64,000 bases of DNA. Origin: Paracentrotus lividus (lineage: Eukaryota > Echinodermata > Echinoidea > Camarodonta > Echinidae). Where the stretch lies: positions 18,598,930 to 18,662,929 of the forward strand of contig CALNVZ010003430.1 in assembly GCA_940671915.1 (NCBI GenBank), given 5' to 3'. Below, piece by piece: positions 35,020 through 47,311 of the stretch. Position 1 is the stretch's first letter. Every line of letters begins with the position of its first letter. The translations under genes were made by a program, and so were the position numbers. The notes under the pieces are model-generated. The model saw nothing but the letters and a program-made list of their open reading frames with translations, searched no databases and had not been told where the DNA came from.

Positions 35020-35200
35020 TTATGGATTTAAAGGAGAAAGTTTGAGGGACATCGAGGAGAAAGCAACGATTCCTGAACCAGACAATTTGAGGTTCAAATT
35101 CCACCCACTATCGCACCAGTGCCCTTTAGGAATGTAGGTTCGTTCTTTGTCGTCATTGATGACTTCATCCCTCGGATAGGCTGTCAATCCGTATATAGGC
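35020..35200 (-). CDS. Weak candidate terminal exon
   Basis: On the minus strand, ACATATACTTTACCAATAG precedes 181 nt open to TAA (35020-35022), one base completing the first codon. The residues include YPRDEVINDDKERTYIPKGH and CDSGWNLNLKLSGSGIVAF, which read like real protein. The acceptor has only a modest pyrimidine tract, and no partner exon was found. The upstream Pro run in the longer open frame comes from a G run (35325-35338) and is not part of this call. Confidence 0.26.
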
Positions 35201-35351
35201 CTATTGGTAAAGTATATGTCAACCTTGGTCATTATCACGAGGTTAAAAAGAAAAAATTGCTTGTACCAAATTAGTGAACAATACCAATAATGCGAGTCTC
35301 CGCATTTAGTGTAGCGGGGTGGTGGGGGGGGGGGGGGAGTGGACTGCATGG

Positions 35352-36159
35352 CAGTGGCAGATCTGGGATATCAAAGGGGTGACGTAATGAGTGGTTTTCA
35401 AAAAAAAATAAAGGGTCGCATGCCTCTAGCACACCTTAGAGCCGCCAAAAATCATACTGACTGCTGATCGATGTGGGAAGGAGATGTTTCATCTTCTCTT
35501 CTGGTCCACCCCCTTGCCCCCTCCTCTTTGATATTTTGGTTAGAAGGGGGCAACCGCGTACCCATCCCCTGTTCCTAAATTTCGTGAAAGGCCATAGTAT
35601 ACCTTCAATTTGATATACATATTTTTATTATCATTTTTGCAACGCAATGACAGACGCACTTGTCTGTCTACTTAAAACCCCAGTTACATCGACAATCAAA
35701 ATCCACTCGACTTATCCGGGCCTTTCAGGGGTAGCGTAATAAAATACCTAGCTGCCTACTGCCGCTTTGGTGACTTTTTTTTCTGGTATGACTGGCATAT
35801 CTCCCGCTAATCTCAACAAGAACAATATTTGCACGCAAGAAGAGGGTTCACAGTACACTAAAGAACGACCGACCTCTTGATGGATTTGATATCGCGATGA
35901 AATCATATTACGCGATTTGACATGCATTGCAGCACGCGATCGACAGTCTCCTTTGCCGATGTTGTTCGGACCTGAGAGCATGTTGTTTCATAATCGGTAG
36001 GTTCTCTACAGAGCGTATCAAAAAAGAAGAAAAAAAAAAAAAGGGAATGAGAAAAAAGGCAGTGGTGCCCCCTATCGTAAAACCACCCATTGGCTGTACA
36101 TGTTAAAATCTGGAAATTTCGGCGGTGCCCCCTACCCTTAAATCTTGGATCCGCCACTG
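35352..36159. mobile_element. hAT-like termini flanking a composite segment
   Basis: CAGTGGCAGATCTGGGA at 35352 faces TCTTGGATCCGCCACTG ending at 36159, the CAGTGGCGGATC-type ends of many hAT elements. The flanking 8-mers do not match, so these may be ends of two different or rearranged copies. Minus-strand frames of 60-94 codons lie between them; none resembles a hAT transposase to my eye. Confidence 0.38.
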
Positions 36160-36700
36160 AAAGGTAATTTATTTTCATTGGGAACATGTTTAAAGGTCAT
36201 TTATTTTTGGCAATTTACATGTTGTGCTTACTTTAGTTATTGTAATTTATGGATGTTTCTTTCCGGGGGAGGGGGGGGGGGGACGAGGTATTCAAACAAT
36301 CTGTTATCAAAGAATGAACTACAATATTTGGAATCTAGTTGACATTCACTAGTTGTTGCTATGTCGGTCAAGTTACTTGATATGATGACATATTGCCAAG
36401 ATTATGATGATGTCTCAATTTAATCCGTAAAGGACACCCCGCCCACCCTCACACGAATACATTTTAATAAAAGGGAGTTGGTCATAATTTGATTTGATAG
36501 CAACGCCTTTGGTCTTCTTTCACGTCTGTGCAAAACAAAACAAACCAACAAACATAACAAAACAAACAAAGTTAATTAGTTATTTGCAACAACAAAAAAT
36601 GCTGAAACTGCTTATCCAATAAAAACAGAACTAGTGGAGTAAATTGAGTAAAAAATGGACCTATTAAGCTAACGATTTTATATGTTGCATATAAAACCAT

Positions 36701-36766
36701 GAGTTACGACCATAGAGGTGGATACATAAAGAAAGCTTTCTTATATCCACCTCTATGGTTACGACT
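36701..36766. repeat. 66-bp near-perfect palindrome
   Basis: ACCATAGAGGTGGATA (36709-36724) pairs with TATCCACCTCTATGGT (36744-36759), and the arms extend outward through GAGT/ACTC and inward through AAGAAAGCTTTCTT. It lies immediately left of the MITE at 36776. It could be a cruciform former, a small hairpin RNA gene or a dead MITE. Confidence 0.8.
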
Positions 36767-36775
36767 CGCACTGCG

Positions 36776-37051
36776 CCCCGTTGCATAAAACTTTTAACCG
36801 GAGTTTTTTCCGGTTAAAATCTGAAAAGTCCGGTTAAAGTCCAAAAACTCCGGTTACAACATTTTTCTGGATTTTTCACTGTTTTTTCCATTGCATAAAA
36901 ACATACCAGAGTTTTCAAAAGTATTAATGCAATCAATTTTTAGGGAGTTTTAAAACTCAGGTTGAATAACCTAAGAAAAAGGTCTACATAAGCCGAGTTT
37001 TTTAACCTGAGAAAACTCAGGTTAGAAAAAAAGTTTTATGCAACACCACCC
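36776..37051. mobile_element. 276-bp MITE with GTTGCATAAAACTTTT ends
   Basis: CGTTGCATAAAACTTTTAAC at the left is mirrored by AAAAGTTTTATGCAAC at the right. Subterminal hairpins CCGGAGTTTTTTCCGG and CCTGAGAAAACTCAGG are also mirrored. The whole is rich in AACTC-GGTTA words. It is non-coding. Confidence 0.72.
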
Positions 37052-38243
37052 TGGTGTCAACAAAACGCAATGCCAACACGACAGCAGCTCGTCGGTCATA
37101 CCGACGTATACGTCAGGATGCCGTAATCACCGGGGTCTGGAAGGGAATTCCCCGTTCTTTATTCTCGCGTGTCATTGTCTACACGTTCAGCGTTCGAATA
37201 GTAGGTAGGTTGTATGACAATAACGTAGCTTCTCGCTCCCATTCTCTGAGCTCATCTTTCCAGTCTCCACCCATATATTAATCACATTCCGTTGGTTCAT
37301 ACTTATTCACAAATAATGAGAAACAGAAATCAACAAGAGAATCTATGTCACGTTTGGCTTCCTGTGTATGCTGTAATCAAAGAGAGGAGGGATTTAGAAT
37401 GAAAGAAATGATGAAAGAAAAACTCTTTATTTTCACGGATGAAATCATCTGCGTCGTTCGCATAATTATTTTTTTTACTACCCCCTACCATCATTGCAAG
37501 CTACTAATATTGAACAAAACATACCATCTTACATTCCCATGTATGTAGATTTAGCGACTTATAATTCTGACTATTTTCAACGCTCAGTCATTCGCATACA
37601 AACTTTACTGGGACATTAAAGTCTGTATACCAAGACTATGCCAATCTGATAGAATATCGGGCAAAGGTAGATAATATACTAGAGTTTTACTACTAATCGT
37701 TGACATCAGTATATTGGGCACCTGCACCAATGCCTAAAGGTCGTATGACCCTGTGGCCATGTACACATGTTAGCACAGTTCTTCCCGTCATCAGGCGGCG
37801 TCGTAGAGCGATTCGATGTCTATATCGTCTCAAACATCAATAGTTTGATGACGTCATTGATAACATCACCCCGTCGACATCCGTTAACCTTTCTTTTTTT
37901 TTTGCTTTGCTTTCTTTCTTCCTCTCCCTATTTTTTTCTACCAACCTGCATCTCAGCTCACTTCTATGAATAGAGGAAGGAAATTCAAGATTTCTAGCTG
38001 GCCGATGGAATTTTTCTCTCTGTTTCTGGCCCGAGAGGTGTATACTACGTGTTACATGGTGTGTATTTTTAGAGGATGACTCAAACTTGGTGCTCAGTTT
38101 CCTCGTGTCTTCCACCGAAATGATGAAGGATGATCGGTGATGCCATGGTAGTAGGTCCATGGTGATGCTAATGGGTCACTCGACTGCTGCTAAATATAGA
38201 CCTTACCGCTTTTTTTTTTCTTTCTTTCTCTCTTTCTTGGAAG

Positions 38244-38451
38244 AAGGTTTTGTGGTATCCGGGAGACCTTTCATGGAACTTGAGGCCTATCGTATGGGAA
38301 ACGGATTATAGCCCTTTAAATTTTGTGCAAATAGGGATGGAGGGCTTTCTAAGGAGCTCACTGGTTATTCATAATAACATCTGTTGGACTATAGTTATAG
38401 AGTTGGTGGACATTTATAAATGGATTCCTTTCTTTGAGCACAAATGGAAAG
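38244..38451 (+). CDS. Weak candidate internal exon
   Basis: A pyrimidine tract (TTTCTTTCTTTCTCTCTTTC) and TTGGAAG precede 208 nt open in one frame, ending AAAG|GTAAGT, a consensus donor (phase 0 to phase 1). The text is tryptophan-rich (LWYPGDLSWNLRPIVWETD, VDIYKWIPFFEHKWKG). Composition and splice sites are good; lack of partners and of any known domain keeps the score low. Confidence 0.27.
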
Positions 38452-38743
38452 GTAAGTTTTAAATAACTTCATTATATCGATATCATATTCAAATTGTAGT
38501 TTTAGAAAAACAATAATGGTATTGGTAGTAAATAGTAAATAAGTAGAGTAGAAATCATGATATTGATGTAGGCCTATTACTGGTATTTCAAAGTGTCTTT
38601 ATCCACACGTTTGCAATTGAATATAGGTCAAGTATGTTAATTCTTCAAGAAATCATTGTCAAAATTCAAATGCACTGTAGATATATCAAATTATATTCAT
38701 GCACACTTTTTTATTCAAATATAAGAATAGTGCTTTATTTTTG

Positions 38744-38959
38744 TCACCTGTTATAACATCTTTGCTGTAAAATTAACATCGTTTGCTTACACCGTTTAGA
38801 TTCCTTCTCTTTCTTTATTTCATCCACGTCATTGTTTTTTATTAATGGCTCCTGCCTTTTTCTCAAAACGTTATTTTCTATTAATAGGCTTGACAGTTGT
38901 GGAGCTCTATACCGCGAAATGACCTTAAACGCCCCAGATATCAAAACGACGAAGGTCAT
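38744..38959 (-). CDS. Possible small secreted peptide precursor (71 codons)
   Basis: From ATG at 38959 the frame starts MTFVVLISGAFKVIS, a short hydrophobic segment that could be a signal peptide. It continues to a charged body with clusters RKR, KK and KR, and ends in a two-cysteine segment CKQTMLILQQRCYNR before TGA. AATAAA follows the stop within about 10 nt and again further on. That order (signal, dibasic sites, Cys loop) is typical of neuropeptide precursors. The signal segment is short, and a chance frame of this length is quite possible. No known peptide family is recognised. Confidence 0.25.
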   Translation of the reverse strand: MTFVVLISGAFKVISRYRAPQLSSLLIENNVLRKRQEPLIKNNDVDEIKKEKESKRCKQTMLILQQRCYNR

Positions 38960-39019
38960 TACTTTGAAATGCAAATCGCTTTTGACACGCGAGCGAGGTA
39001 TACTTTGCTTTTAAAAGAA

Positions 39020-40660
39020 TTGACCGTATAATATAAAATGAGGTTAAATGCACTCTCGTGTGACAGGCCCAATCGAAGCTAAGAAATTAGTTTTCCCCTT
39101 TGTCTCTGTCTCTCTCTTTTTATTTTGTCTTTTATTTATTTTTCTTTTTTTGAACCAACCTTCATACGATATTTATAAACCAGCAGCCTTGCATAGCACC
39201 ACCTCAAGTCCTCAACTGCTCTAATCCGACCCGGTTCCTAACCCATAATGCAACATTCTGAGCAGTGTAGTCTTTAAGGCCCCCGCGGCCACCGGAAAGA
39301 TAAGTCACTTATTATTATAATATGCAATACATATACCACGATGATTATGTTACCAAGTAGCAACTCAAATACTTTACCCCTCAAAACATTTTCGTTTTCA
39401 TATGAAAATAACATATTATTAGCTAATTTCTACGTGGTATTTTACAAAATTATCACAAAAGGTATATTTCAAGACTATTTATAAGAACAGTCAATGAGAG
39501 TGTTAGTCAGATCGCTCTCGCTTTTGTATTCGATACAAAAAGTGCAATGATAGTAATGGCGTTGCTTAGTGACGTCATTAATAAACATTTAAGCCCCTCC
39601 CTCAATTTTGTTTTTCTTCACCTTCGTCATCCAAAGTTAAAGAATATTTTGCTTGATTTCTGGTGGCAATGTTTTGCTTCAATATTTGCTAGAAATAAAC
39701 GTCTCCCTGGTTATTGAAGTGATGCTGATGAAAAATAATATAAAACATTAAAATAGTGGCATTTACACTTTTGCTGACACAACAATTTTCTTCTATTCGC
39801 TTTTAAAAATTATAAATGGCAGGAAATCTGAACAAAGAAGAAAGCAAAATGTGTGGTTCGAAATTGTATACAAAAAGTGAAGCGTCACATGATAAAAATG
39901 AAAAGCCATAATAAAACTTGATCTATCTTGTATTACTGCAGTGGCAAGGGCATTTACTGTATTTATCATTACCCAGCCACCGTAAGATCCAATGTAGCTA
40001 AAATGAGATTATGTTAGGTATTATCCATGGCATGCAGTATCACAAAAAGCGACACTACCATGTTGGGCGTTTCTAATTTTGCGTCCTTTTGTTCAAAACT
40101 GTGATAATGCTGTTTCGAGATAATGTTTCAAGTTGATATACCTGTATACAGAGCATTAAAAATAAAATATAGAATATGGCAGACATCAATCGCAAATGCA
40201 TCTATAGGCCAAGAATGATCCATAAAGTGTCATCAGTTGATTATGTTTCTTCTTTTCAATACTTTTCATAGCAAATTTTGCTAAATATATATTCTTGTTT
40301 ATACTATTTATTCCATTATGTTATTGCTTATCTTTTTTTTAACATAAAGCTAATAATTTAGCAAAACATAGATAGCAAAACTATTAGAAATCAACAAGAA
40401 CGCATAATAATAATAATAATAAAAAATTGCATATAAATTTTGAGGCATCAATTTGTGATTTCCATGTCTGATTTGTATATAATGAATTCTAGATGATTGT
40501 AATTATTAAATTCTTTTATATCTATATATTTTTTTAATGATAAGCGTAAAGTAAATCTTCTTGCCATTTGAATTGTTGGCCTTGTCAATAATTTGAATAA
40601 AGATTTAGGCAGTAGTTTTGTACAACTCGGTCGAAAGTTTTACGATAAACAATGTTACAC
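39020..40660. other. Gene-free AT-rich DNA
   Basis: No gene is supported. A palindromic CRE word TGACGTCA lies at about 39571 and an (ATA)n run near 40405. Confidence 0.45.
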
Positions 40661-40664
40661 AATC

Positions 40665-40808
40665 TGCCGCCCCCCCCCCCCCCTCTTGTCAGCAAACGTG
40701 TACAAAAACGCAAAAAATAGACCATACATTTTGTGATTTTTAGCCTGTTCAGCCCCTACACTTGTGGCTTCAGCTCCTCCACTTTTGAAAAACGCTCCGC
40801 GGCGCCTG
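40665..40808. mobile_element. Second copy of the 1529-1710 element, left end truncated
   Basis: C run, ACGTGTACAAAAACGCAAAA, TTTTGTGATTTTTAGCCTGTTCAGCC and CGCTCCGCGGCGCCTG follow the same order as in the 1529 copy. The CAGGG start is missing. Confidence 0.68.
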
Positions 40809-41029
40809 TATTTGGTCGAATAATGTCTTGATTTGAGATGGAAGGGCGGGGGGGGGGTGGTGGGGCGGGCGGGCGGAAGAAGAAATGTATATTATAGTAC
40901 GTGTAAGTGAATAGGCCCACTCAGCAATGGATCACGTGATACAGAGAAAATGCATGAGGCAAAGTTCTTTTGCTAATCTAATGATGTCACGCAAAAAGTG
41001 ACGCAAAAAGGATGGAGTACGATGGTTAA

Positions 41030-41283
41030 TGCGGCGGTCACAACTCGTCGTAGGCTACGGGGCACGTGCCATGATCAACGTAGCCTGTGTTGCATGTGCA
41101 ATGCACGCACAGGTCCTGGGTCAACTTCTGCGATTCCTGCGTTTCTGTAGTTAGGGTATTGTAAAAACTTCCTGCACGTCGTGCATGCATTGCACCTGCG
41201 AGGTACCTCCGCTGCACGAATTTTCTACGAAATCCATCGTAGGGAGTTGCACGTCGAAGGTACGGCGAGTTGTGACCGCCGCA
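41030..41283. mobile_element. 254-bp MITE, PIF/Harbinger type
   Basis: Termini TGCGGCGGTCACAACTCG and complement, flanked by TAA on both sides (41027-41029, 41284-41286), a 3-bp TWA target duplication. The interior is notably GC-rich, with TGCATGTGCAATGCACG and CTGCACGTCGTGCATGCATT, against the AT-rich background. It is non-coding. Confidence 0.88.
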
Positions 41284-41309
41284 TAAATTATGGTTATATT
41301 AAATTAATG

Positions 41310-41375
41310 TACGCCTCGTGGTAATCTTTGACTCCGCAGAATAATTTTAGAAGTCCAGATTCAATTCCCGGTTGA
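41310..41375 (+). repeat. Degenerate tRNA-like head of a SINE
   Basis: GCCTCGTGGTAAT resembles a pol III A box, and GATTCAATTCCCGG about 50 nt downstream resembles a B box. The body of the SINE is not recognisable. Confidence 0.3.
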
Positions 41376-41693
41376 GGACTATTTTATTGAATATCTGCAC
41401 CGTATACGGTAGCATAATAAGATCAAGCTGGCGTATAGATTTAAAGTATGCAAGGATTATCTGGTCATCAACCAATGCTCATTATTTTGGTGAATAAAAA
41501 GGTGGAAATTAAAAAATCAACACCACTAATAATGGCAACTCAAGTGAAGATTGTATCAAGAGTGATAAAGATGTATATAGTATTGTTATACACAGAAGAA
41601 ATGGGACAAATTTCCATATTAAATGAGGAGCTTTGATTTGAGTTAAACAACCATCATTATTCTTTCAATAGTTATACCATATTTTCTTTTGGA

Positions 41694-41696
<3 letters not shown>

Positions 41697-41735
<39 letters not shown>
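41697..41735. repeat. (TA)n microsatellite
   Basis: About nineteen uninterrupted TA dinucleotides. Confidence 0.97.
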
Positions 41736-41738
<3 letters not shown>

Positions 41739-41739
41739 A

Positions 41740-43100
41740 ATATTTTCCATTAAACTATATTCCTTTGTATAAGCATAGGTCAATGGCAACGTGTCATCAG
41801 GCGAACAACCATTCATGAAATTATCTAGGTGATGTGCGCATGCCCATTAGCTTATTTCAACAAAGTGGCGCAAAATACCAAACATTTTCTTTCATCTTTT
41901 CATATGATACCGCGAGCACGTGCTGATACCCTTTTTTATTCGTAGTGAAATCATTTTAATGTTCTTGAAATAATGCTTGACACATTTAAAATGTAATACG
42001 ATCTGCATTTATTGGAATCCAATGCATATAAGGAAATATTGAGCTTGTACCTGTATGGTTGTCTCAATTTTGTATGAAGCGCACGATTAGGGGCAACGAT
42101 CGGGGTCTAGTCCGGCAACGCCCCGTAACCCGAGGGGCCATGAACAACGAAGGGTAAGTGGGGAACAATCCCTATTAACTCTTAAGATTCATCTGAAAGA
42201 TTGAAATCAAGTTAAAGAAATGTCCATACTTCCTTGATAATGGATCTGAAGAAGTAACAAATGCTAAAGTTCTTAATCCTAATAGAAATGTCTGTATAAC
42301 TTATTTCAAGCACTGGATGACTTGGCCATGCATTCTTGTTGTTGTAGGAAAGGTTGGATTAACATAATATATTCGATAAAAAATAAAGTATCATATCTCT
42401 TTTTCTTTGTGATGTGCAAGTCTACCTCAGGACTCTCAGGAAGATAATTCCAATAAAAAGTATTGATAAAATAATTGCCAATTTGATCTGTTTATCAAAA
42501 TACAAGATGTAAAACTGCATAATTATTATATACCCGATCTATAGCAGTTCTCTGTATAACCAATATTGTGATACAGGCCAGTACGTTATGGTTACACGAT
42601 ACATATCAATATAGATACAAATCCATAGATATCAATTAAATTTGCGAATCCACTATTCCGATGTATAATGTATAAGCCTACCTCAGGCATTTATGATTTA
42701 ATATCAAGAATAATTGATTAAATTACGTACGATATGACATGTATAGAGATGTTATTTACGTTGATTGTAATTCTGATTTTTTTTTGATTTTTTAAATGAC
42801 TGGTCATGATGCAAAAATCAATGGTTGAGATAGTATCTGTTGCGTTTTCAATTGATTAACTTTCCCAAAACATGATACAAGTATATACAATCGATAAAAT
42901 TTATATATATTTCAAGTTCAGTTTATTCATTTTCCCATGCCGATTTAACAGCCCACCCATTTAAGCTATATAGTGCAAGAGCCAAGACTAAGAGGAACAA
43001 TTAGCCATGATATTGTGACTCTCAAACTTTGGTGAAACGAATTTAAGGAAAACGCATTTTCTTTTTATCTTTATAATAATTTCATATTTTTGTCTTTGAT
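41740..43100. other. Gene-free stretch with one GC-rich patch
   Basis: No gene is supported. A GC-rich patch at 42090-42160 ends ATGAACAACGAAGG|GTAAGT, which would read as a minimal first coding exon with a consensus donor, but no downstream partner is seen. Confidence 0.35.
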
Positions 43101-43103
43101 ATA

Positions 43104-44098
43104 CAGTGGTGGCCAAAATTATTAGAACACCTTAACCTACACAAAGTCTATGGGATTATCAATGCCCTAGTTCATTTGCTGAAATCAGATTAAAGATATC
43201 TTTTTTGTGCCATGAGCTTTCATAACTTTTAAGCATAGGGTCTTACGTATATGTAGACACCAAATTTATATAGTTTCGACCATCTGGTAATGCGCAGCAT
43301 TAAAAACAGTTGCGCTATGCGCTTTTGGTTTCCCCATAGACTTGTGTATTAGACATGTAGTCCAAATGCAAAAAAAGTAAAATGCCAATTACATATGCCG
43401 ATTGTTCAAAAAGTATTTGAGGTAGAAGTATGAAACTTAGCAGGCTTATTTATTCTAATATACCTCAAATACATGCTAAGTTTCAGAAAATTTGGTCAAA
43501 TGGGGAGGGTGGATTCGCCCCCACCCTTGTTGGTGAGATGACCAAAATAACCATGCCCATTGAAGGTTAACACTATTATTTTCATTTAATGAAGACACTC
43601 CTTGTAAATGTATATTTTTTTATAGGAAATTTCATGAGCAATTCAAATATGTTGAAATATTAAGGGTCATTGGAACGGGGGACTTAAATAGGGGCACTGA
43701 ATTAAAAATTTGGGGCACTTCAAAAATAATTGAAAAATCCCCACATAAGATGTAACTACTTCACCCTGTATTGTTATGAATGCCATTTTTGACATCCTCA
43801 GGAAATTTCCTTTCAGAATATATATACTTTTGTAGGAAGAGGCTTAAAATTTTAACGTTATGACACTTTGATCCTGAAAGGGGCAAGTTTTTTTAGATTT
43901 TTCAATCGGTGGTGTAACATAAAAAAGGTCGACTTGGGGCGAGTTCCCAACGCATAGCTTTGTTATTTATTTTTTTAAGCATAATGATGATATTCGGAGA
44001 CATTCCAACAATTTTATAGGTATTTAAATGGTCAACTGAATGAAAATTACTAAAATCATTTAAATATGCTTGGTGTTCTATAATTTTGGCCACCACTG
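43104..44098. mobile_element. 995-bp Tc1-type TIR element without transposase
   Basis: The ends CAGTGGTGGCCAAAATTATT and AATTTTGGCCACCACTG (complement) are of the classic Tc1 kind, flanked by TA (43102-43103, 44099-44100). The interior has no recognisable DDE transposase; the only frame (43902-44096) runs into the right terminus. It is therefore either non-autonomous or a deletion derivative with foreign interior. Confidence 0.86.
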
Positions 44099-44100
44099 TA

Positions 44101-44729
44101 GATTTTTGCTTTTTGAAGAATCATAAAGTGATTAATTCAAATATATACAGCTGCAGTAGTTATGCTTTCCAAATGTTCACCGTCAAGGATACTAACCGTA
44201 ATTTACAAGATTAGTGAACATTCAGTGAACATGATAATAAAATTATTTCTGTCTAAATATCACATTTAAAGACAAAATATCTATTTTGTACAAAATTACA
44301 AAAACAAAGCAAATACGATTCTGCTTAGTAAATAATAATTAGTTTATTACTTTCCATTTTCGTCAAATTTAATATTGTATTATGATTGTGACCTATAATT
44401 ATTCACGGTGACAAATGCGATTTAAGATAAAGTGGGCCCATTTTTGCTCACTTGCATAACGTCATATAATAAAAGAATTATACAAGTCGTCCAAACTGTT
44501 ATAAAAATAAAGGGATTTGGATAAGTTACTATAGTGCTGGTTCAATGATAATTATACAGTTTCGGAGAAATGAGTTTATTCCGAAGAAATTTGCACAGGA
44601 GTTTGTTTTCCCCCGAATTCTGAACTATTTATAAATTAGTATGCATTTTGCTGATTGTAGCTGATTATTATGTCCTCTATATGGCAATGATATTTATGAT
44701 AAAAAAGGAATAATATGAGTAATATTAAC

Positions 44730-44766
<37 letters not shown>

Positions 44767-47300
44767 GTCGTATTCATTTAAACCTTTTGAATTATATAAA
44801 TATTTCCTTTCATCATAGCTGAATATTTTCTGTAAAATTGTGGCAGTGCACCTAAAGCTGTTATTCATAAAAGAATTTAACAAAATTATATCCCTGGCTG
44901 TGACACACGAAAATTATACTTAGAGATCTTTGAAATAAAACTTGAAGTAATATCGTTGTAAACGAGAAATCTAAAAGAAGACAACCTATATTACGGGAAA
45001 TGAAGAATGCTAATCGTGCCACGAATTAACATTAATTACGTTGACAATTTTTAATGAATAAATCATTCAAATTGCAAACGAGGAAAACCTTTCTTTTTAC
45101 GTTTAAAAAGTTCAATGGAAACCATAACAATTATCTATTTTCATTTTTATCATTTTTTTTTTGTGGACATCTATTCAGTTCAATTTACTAAACATTGCTA
45201 AATGTTTAATTGAAATGATATGCTTAGCATGCAGAATAAAGACTGAATTGTCCTACATAAATGGAAAATTAAACAAATATTTACACTTAAATGGAACGTT
45301 ACAAAATTGTAAGATGGACGATTTCAAACATTCATAAATTATTAAAACTAATTTCCATTACGTGGAATTTAGGAAAGAATAAGTTATAAGAAGGAGATAT
45401 TAAGTCTGTAATATCTTTTTGGGTATAAGTTCAGCACAGACATGACAGAGGAAAGAAGAGAATAAAAGGTAGAATGTAAAATTTATAAGCTTGCTTAATG
45501 AGAATTGAGCAGGCGTGGGAGTCCAGGAAGAGAACTACTGTTTAGTTCGACATTTGAACTGTTGGTTGGTATTTGTTTGGGTTCTGTTAATTATAAAGAG
45601 TTGAGTCTCCTTTGGAGGGAACCATGATTCATACTATGCGTTATTTGCTAGTGCAATGGCAAAAATCTTACTTTATCAAAATGTTACATCATCAATAACA
45701 AGGCTCCCGAAATCTAAAATTTGCCAAAATAAGTAAACTCTCGTCACCATATTGTGTTCGTGTTGTGGTTGATAGTAATATTACTTCACTGTAATCAATT
45801 TTATAGAAATATTGATTTTACTTGCTAGACTTGAATGAAAAAAAAAAGGATGTTGATACCTTGCCAAATTGGAGAGTTGCCTAGAATGTGAGATAAAGGT
45901 CAATACCATTCTGGAAATTTCATGCATGAAGAAAGGTTTTACTTATTTTGGTTCTTTTAATCAATAAAGGAAAATATATAACTATTCAAACAAATATTAT
46001 TAAGTTAGTTTGTTAGTTTATGTAAATGATTACTTTTTCATAAGGCAAGATAATTTTAGTGGCTCGTACATACATAGTTTTACAAATTTTACCAAGGGAA
46101 AAGGTTTGTATATCCTCTTTCGCGAAAAAGGGGTGCATTATTAATTGTAGTGGTTACTTCTCTCTCACCTCTTTCACATCCCCCGGCAATGCCCCGCGAA
46201 ATCAAAGCAGCAAAATGATAGACTCTACCTGGACCTGCATGTACATTATAGCAGTTGGCGCTGCCTTTATCTTTGAATATATAAGTTTATACATGTAACA
46301 TTGCCAGCCAAAATAAATAATCTTACATCAAACTTCATAAATGATATTGAACTTTGTGGTAAACATCTGTTTATTAAATTAACAAAATTGTAGGTATTTT
46401 TTGTTCTTTTTAATGAAATCAATTTTCATATGCCCTAAATTGTAAAAAGTAAATCACGGCATGTCTCAATAACATTAATAATGATTAAAAAAAAAAACAT
46501 TTGTTTTTATAAAGCGCTTTCCATAGCAAGATAGATAGCTTGTTTGTATGTTTGTTTCCATATCAACATGTTAACATAAATATGGCGAATCACAGACAAC
46601 TGAATGATAATGTACGACGCATAGCCCATTTTAGTGCAATTTAACTAATTGCACTTTTCTTCCACGAATATAAGAATTATAGCGTACATTTAATGTAAAT
46701 TTTTATCTCCTTGATTCGAATTTAATATTTACTATGACATAATATATTTCATCAATTCATGCATGAGCTATAAAATCACAGAGTATACTGCGAATGTTGA
46801 ATAACAGAAAAAGAAGAAAAACATTTTAGGACTTCGTTTCTAGAGAGTAAAATATGCAATCAAATGACACATCATTATATCATGTATATGTTTGCCTAAT
46901 ATGTACATTTTTTTTTAAAACACAACCTCTTCATACCAATTGAATGTGATTTAATTTGTTTATTTTGAACAAATAAATTGGATATCTAACCATAAAGAAT
47001 CGTTACATAACATGAATATTGCATCATAAAGAAATAATACAATTTCAAAAGGAGCTAATTTTAAAGTTAAATCTATTCTAAAAATATGGTAAGCATGACG
47101 AGAATTTCAAAAAAATACAAAATAAAATAAAATAAAATAAAATAGTAAGCCTAATACATAAACATATTTTTGTCTTATCAAATTTAATTATACCTGACCA
47201 AGGTAGGTCCTACATTTCCAAATTGTTTTCTACTGAATAGATTATGTTTTAATATTAAAAATTATAAGTTAGGATATTTCTATTTAAAAGGTTTAATTGA
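44101..47300. other. Gene-free AT-rich DNA
   Basis: No gene is supported. It contains a 34-base T run (44731-44764) and an (AAAAT)n microsatellite (about 47119-47144). Confidence 0.5.
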
Positions 47301-47311
47301 TTTTCTTGATA

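Noticed and set aside
42090..42160. Minimal first exon ATGAACAACGAAGG|GTAAGT
   Set aside because: Consensus donor, but only four codons and no downstream exon; recorded only as a GC-rich patch.
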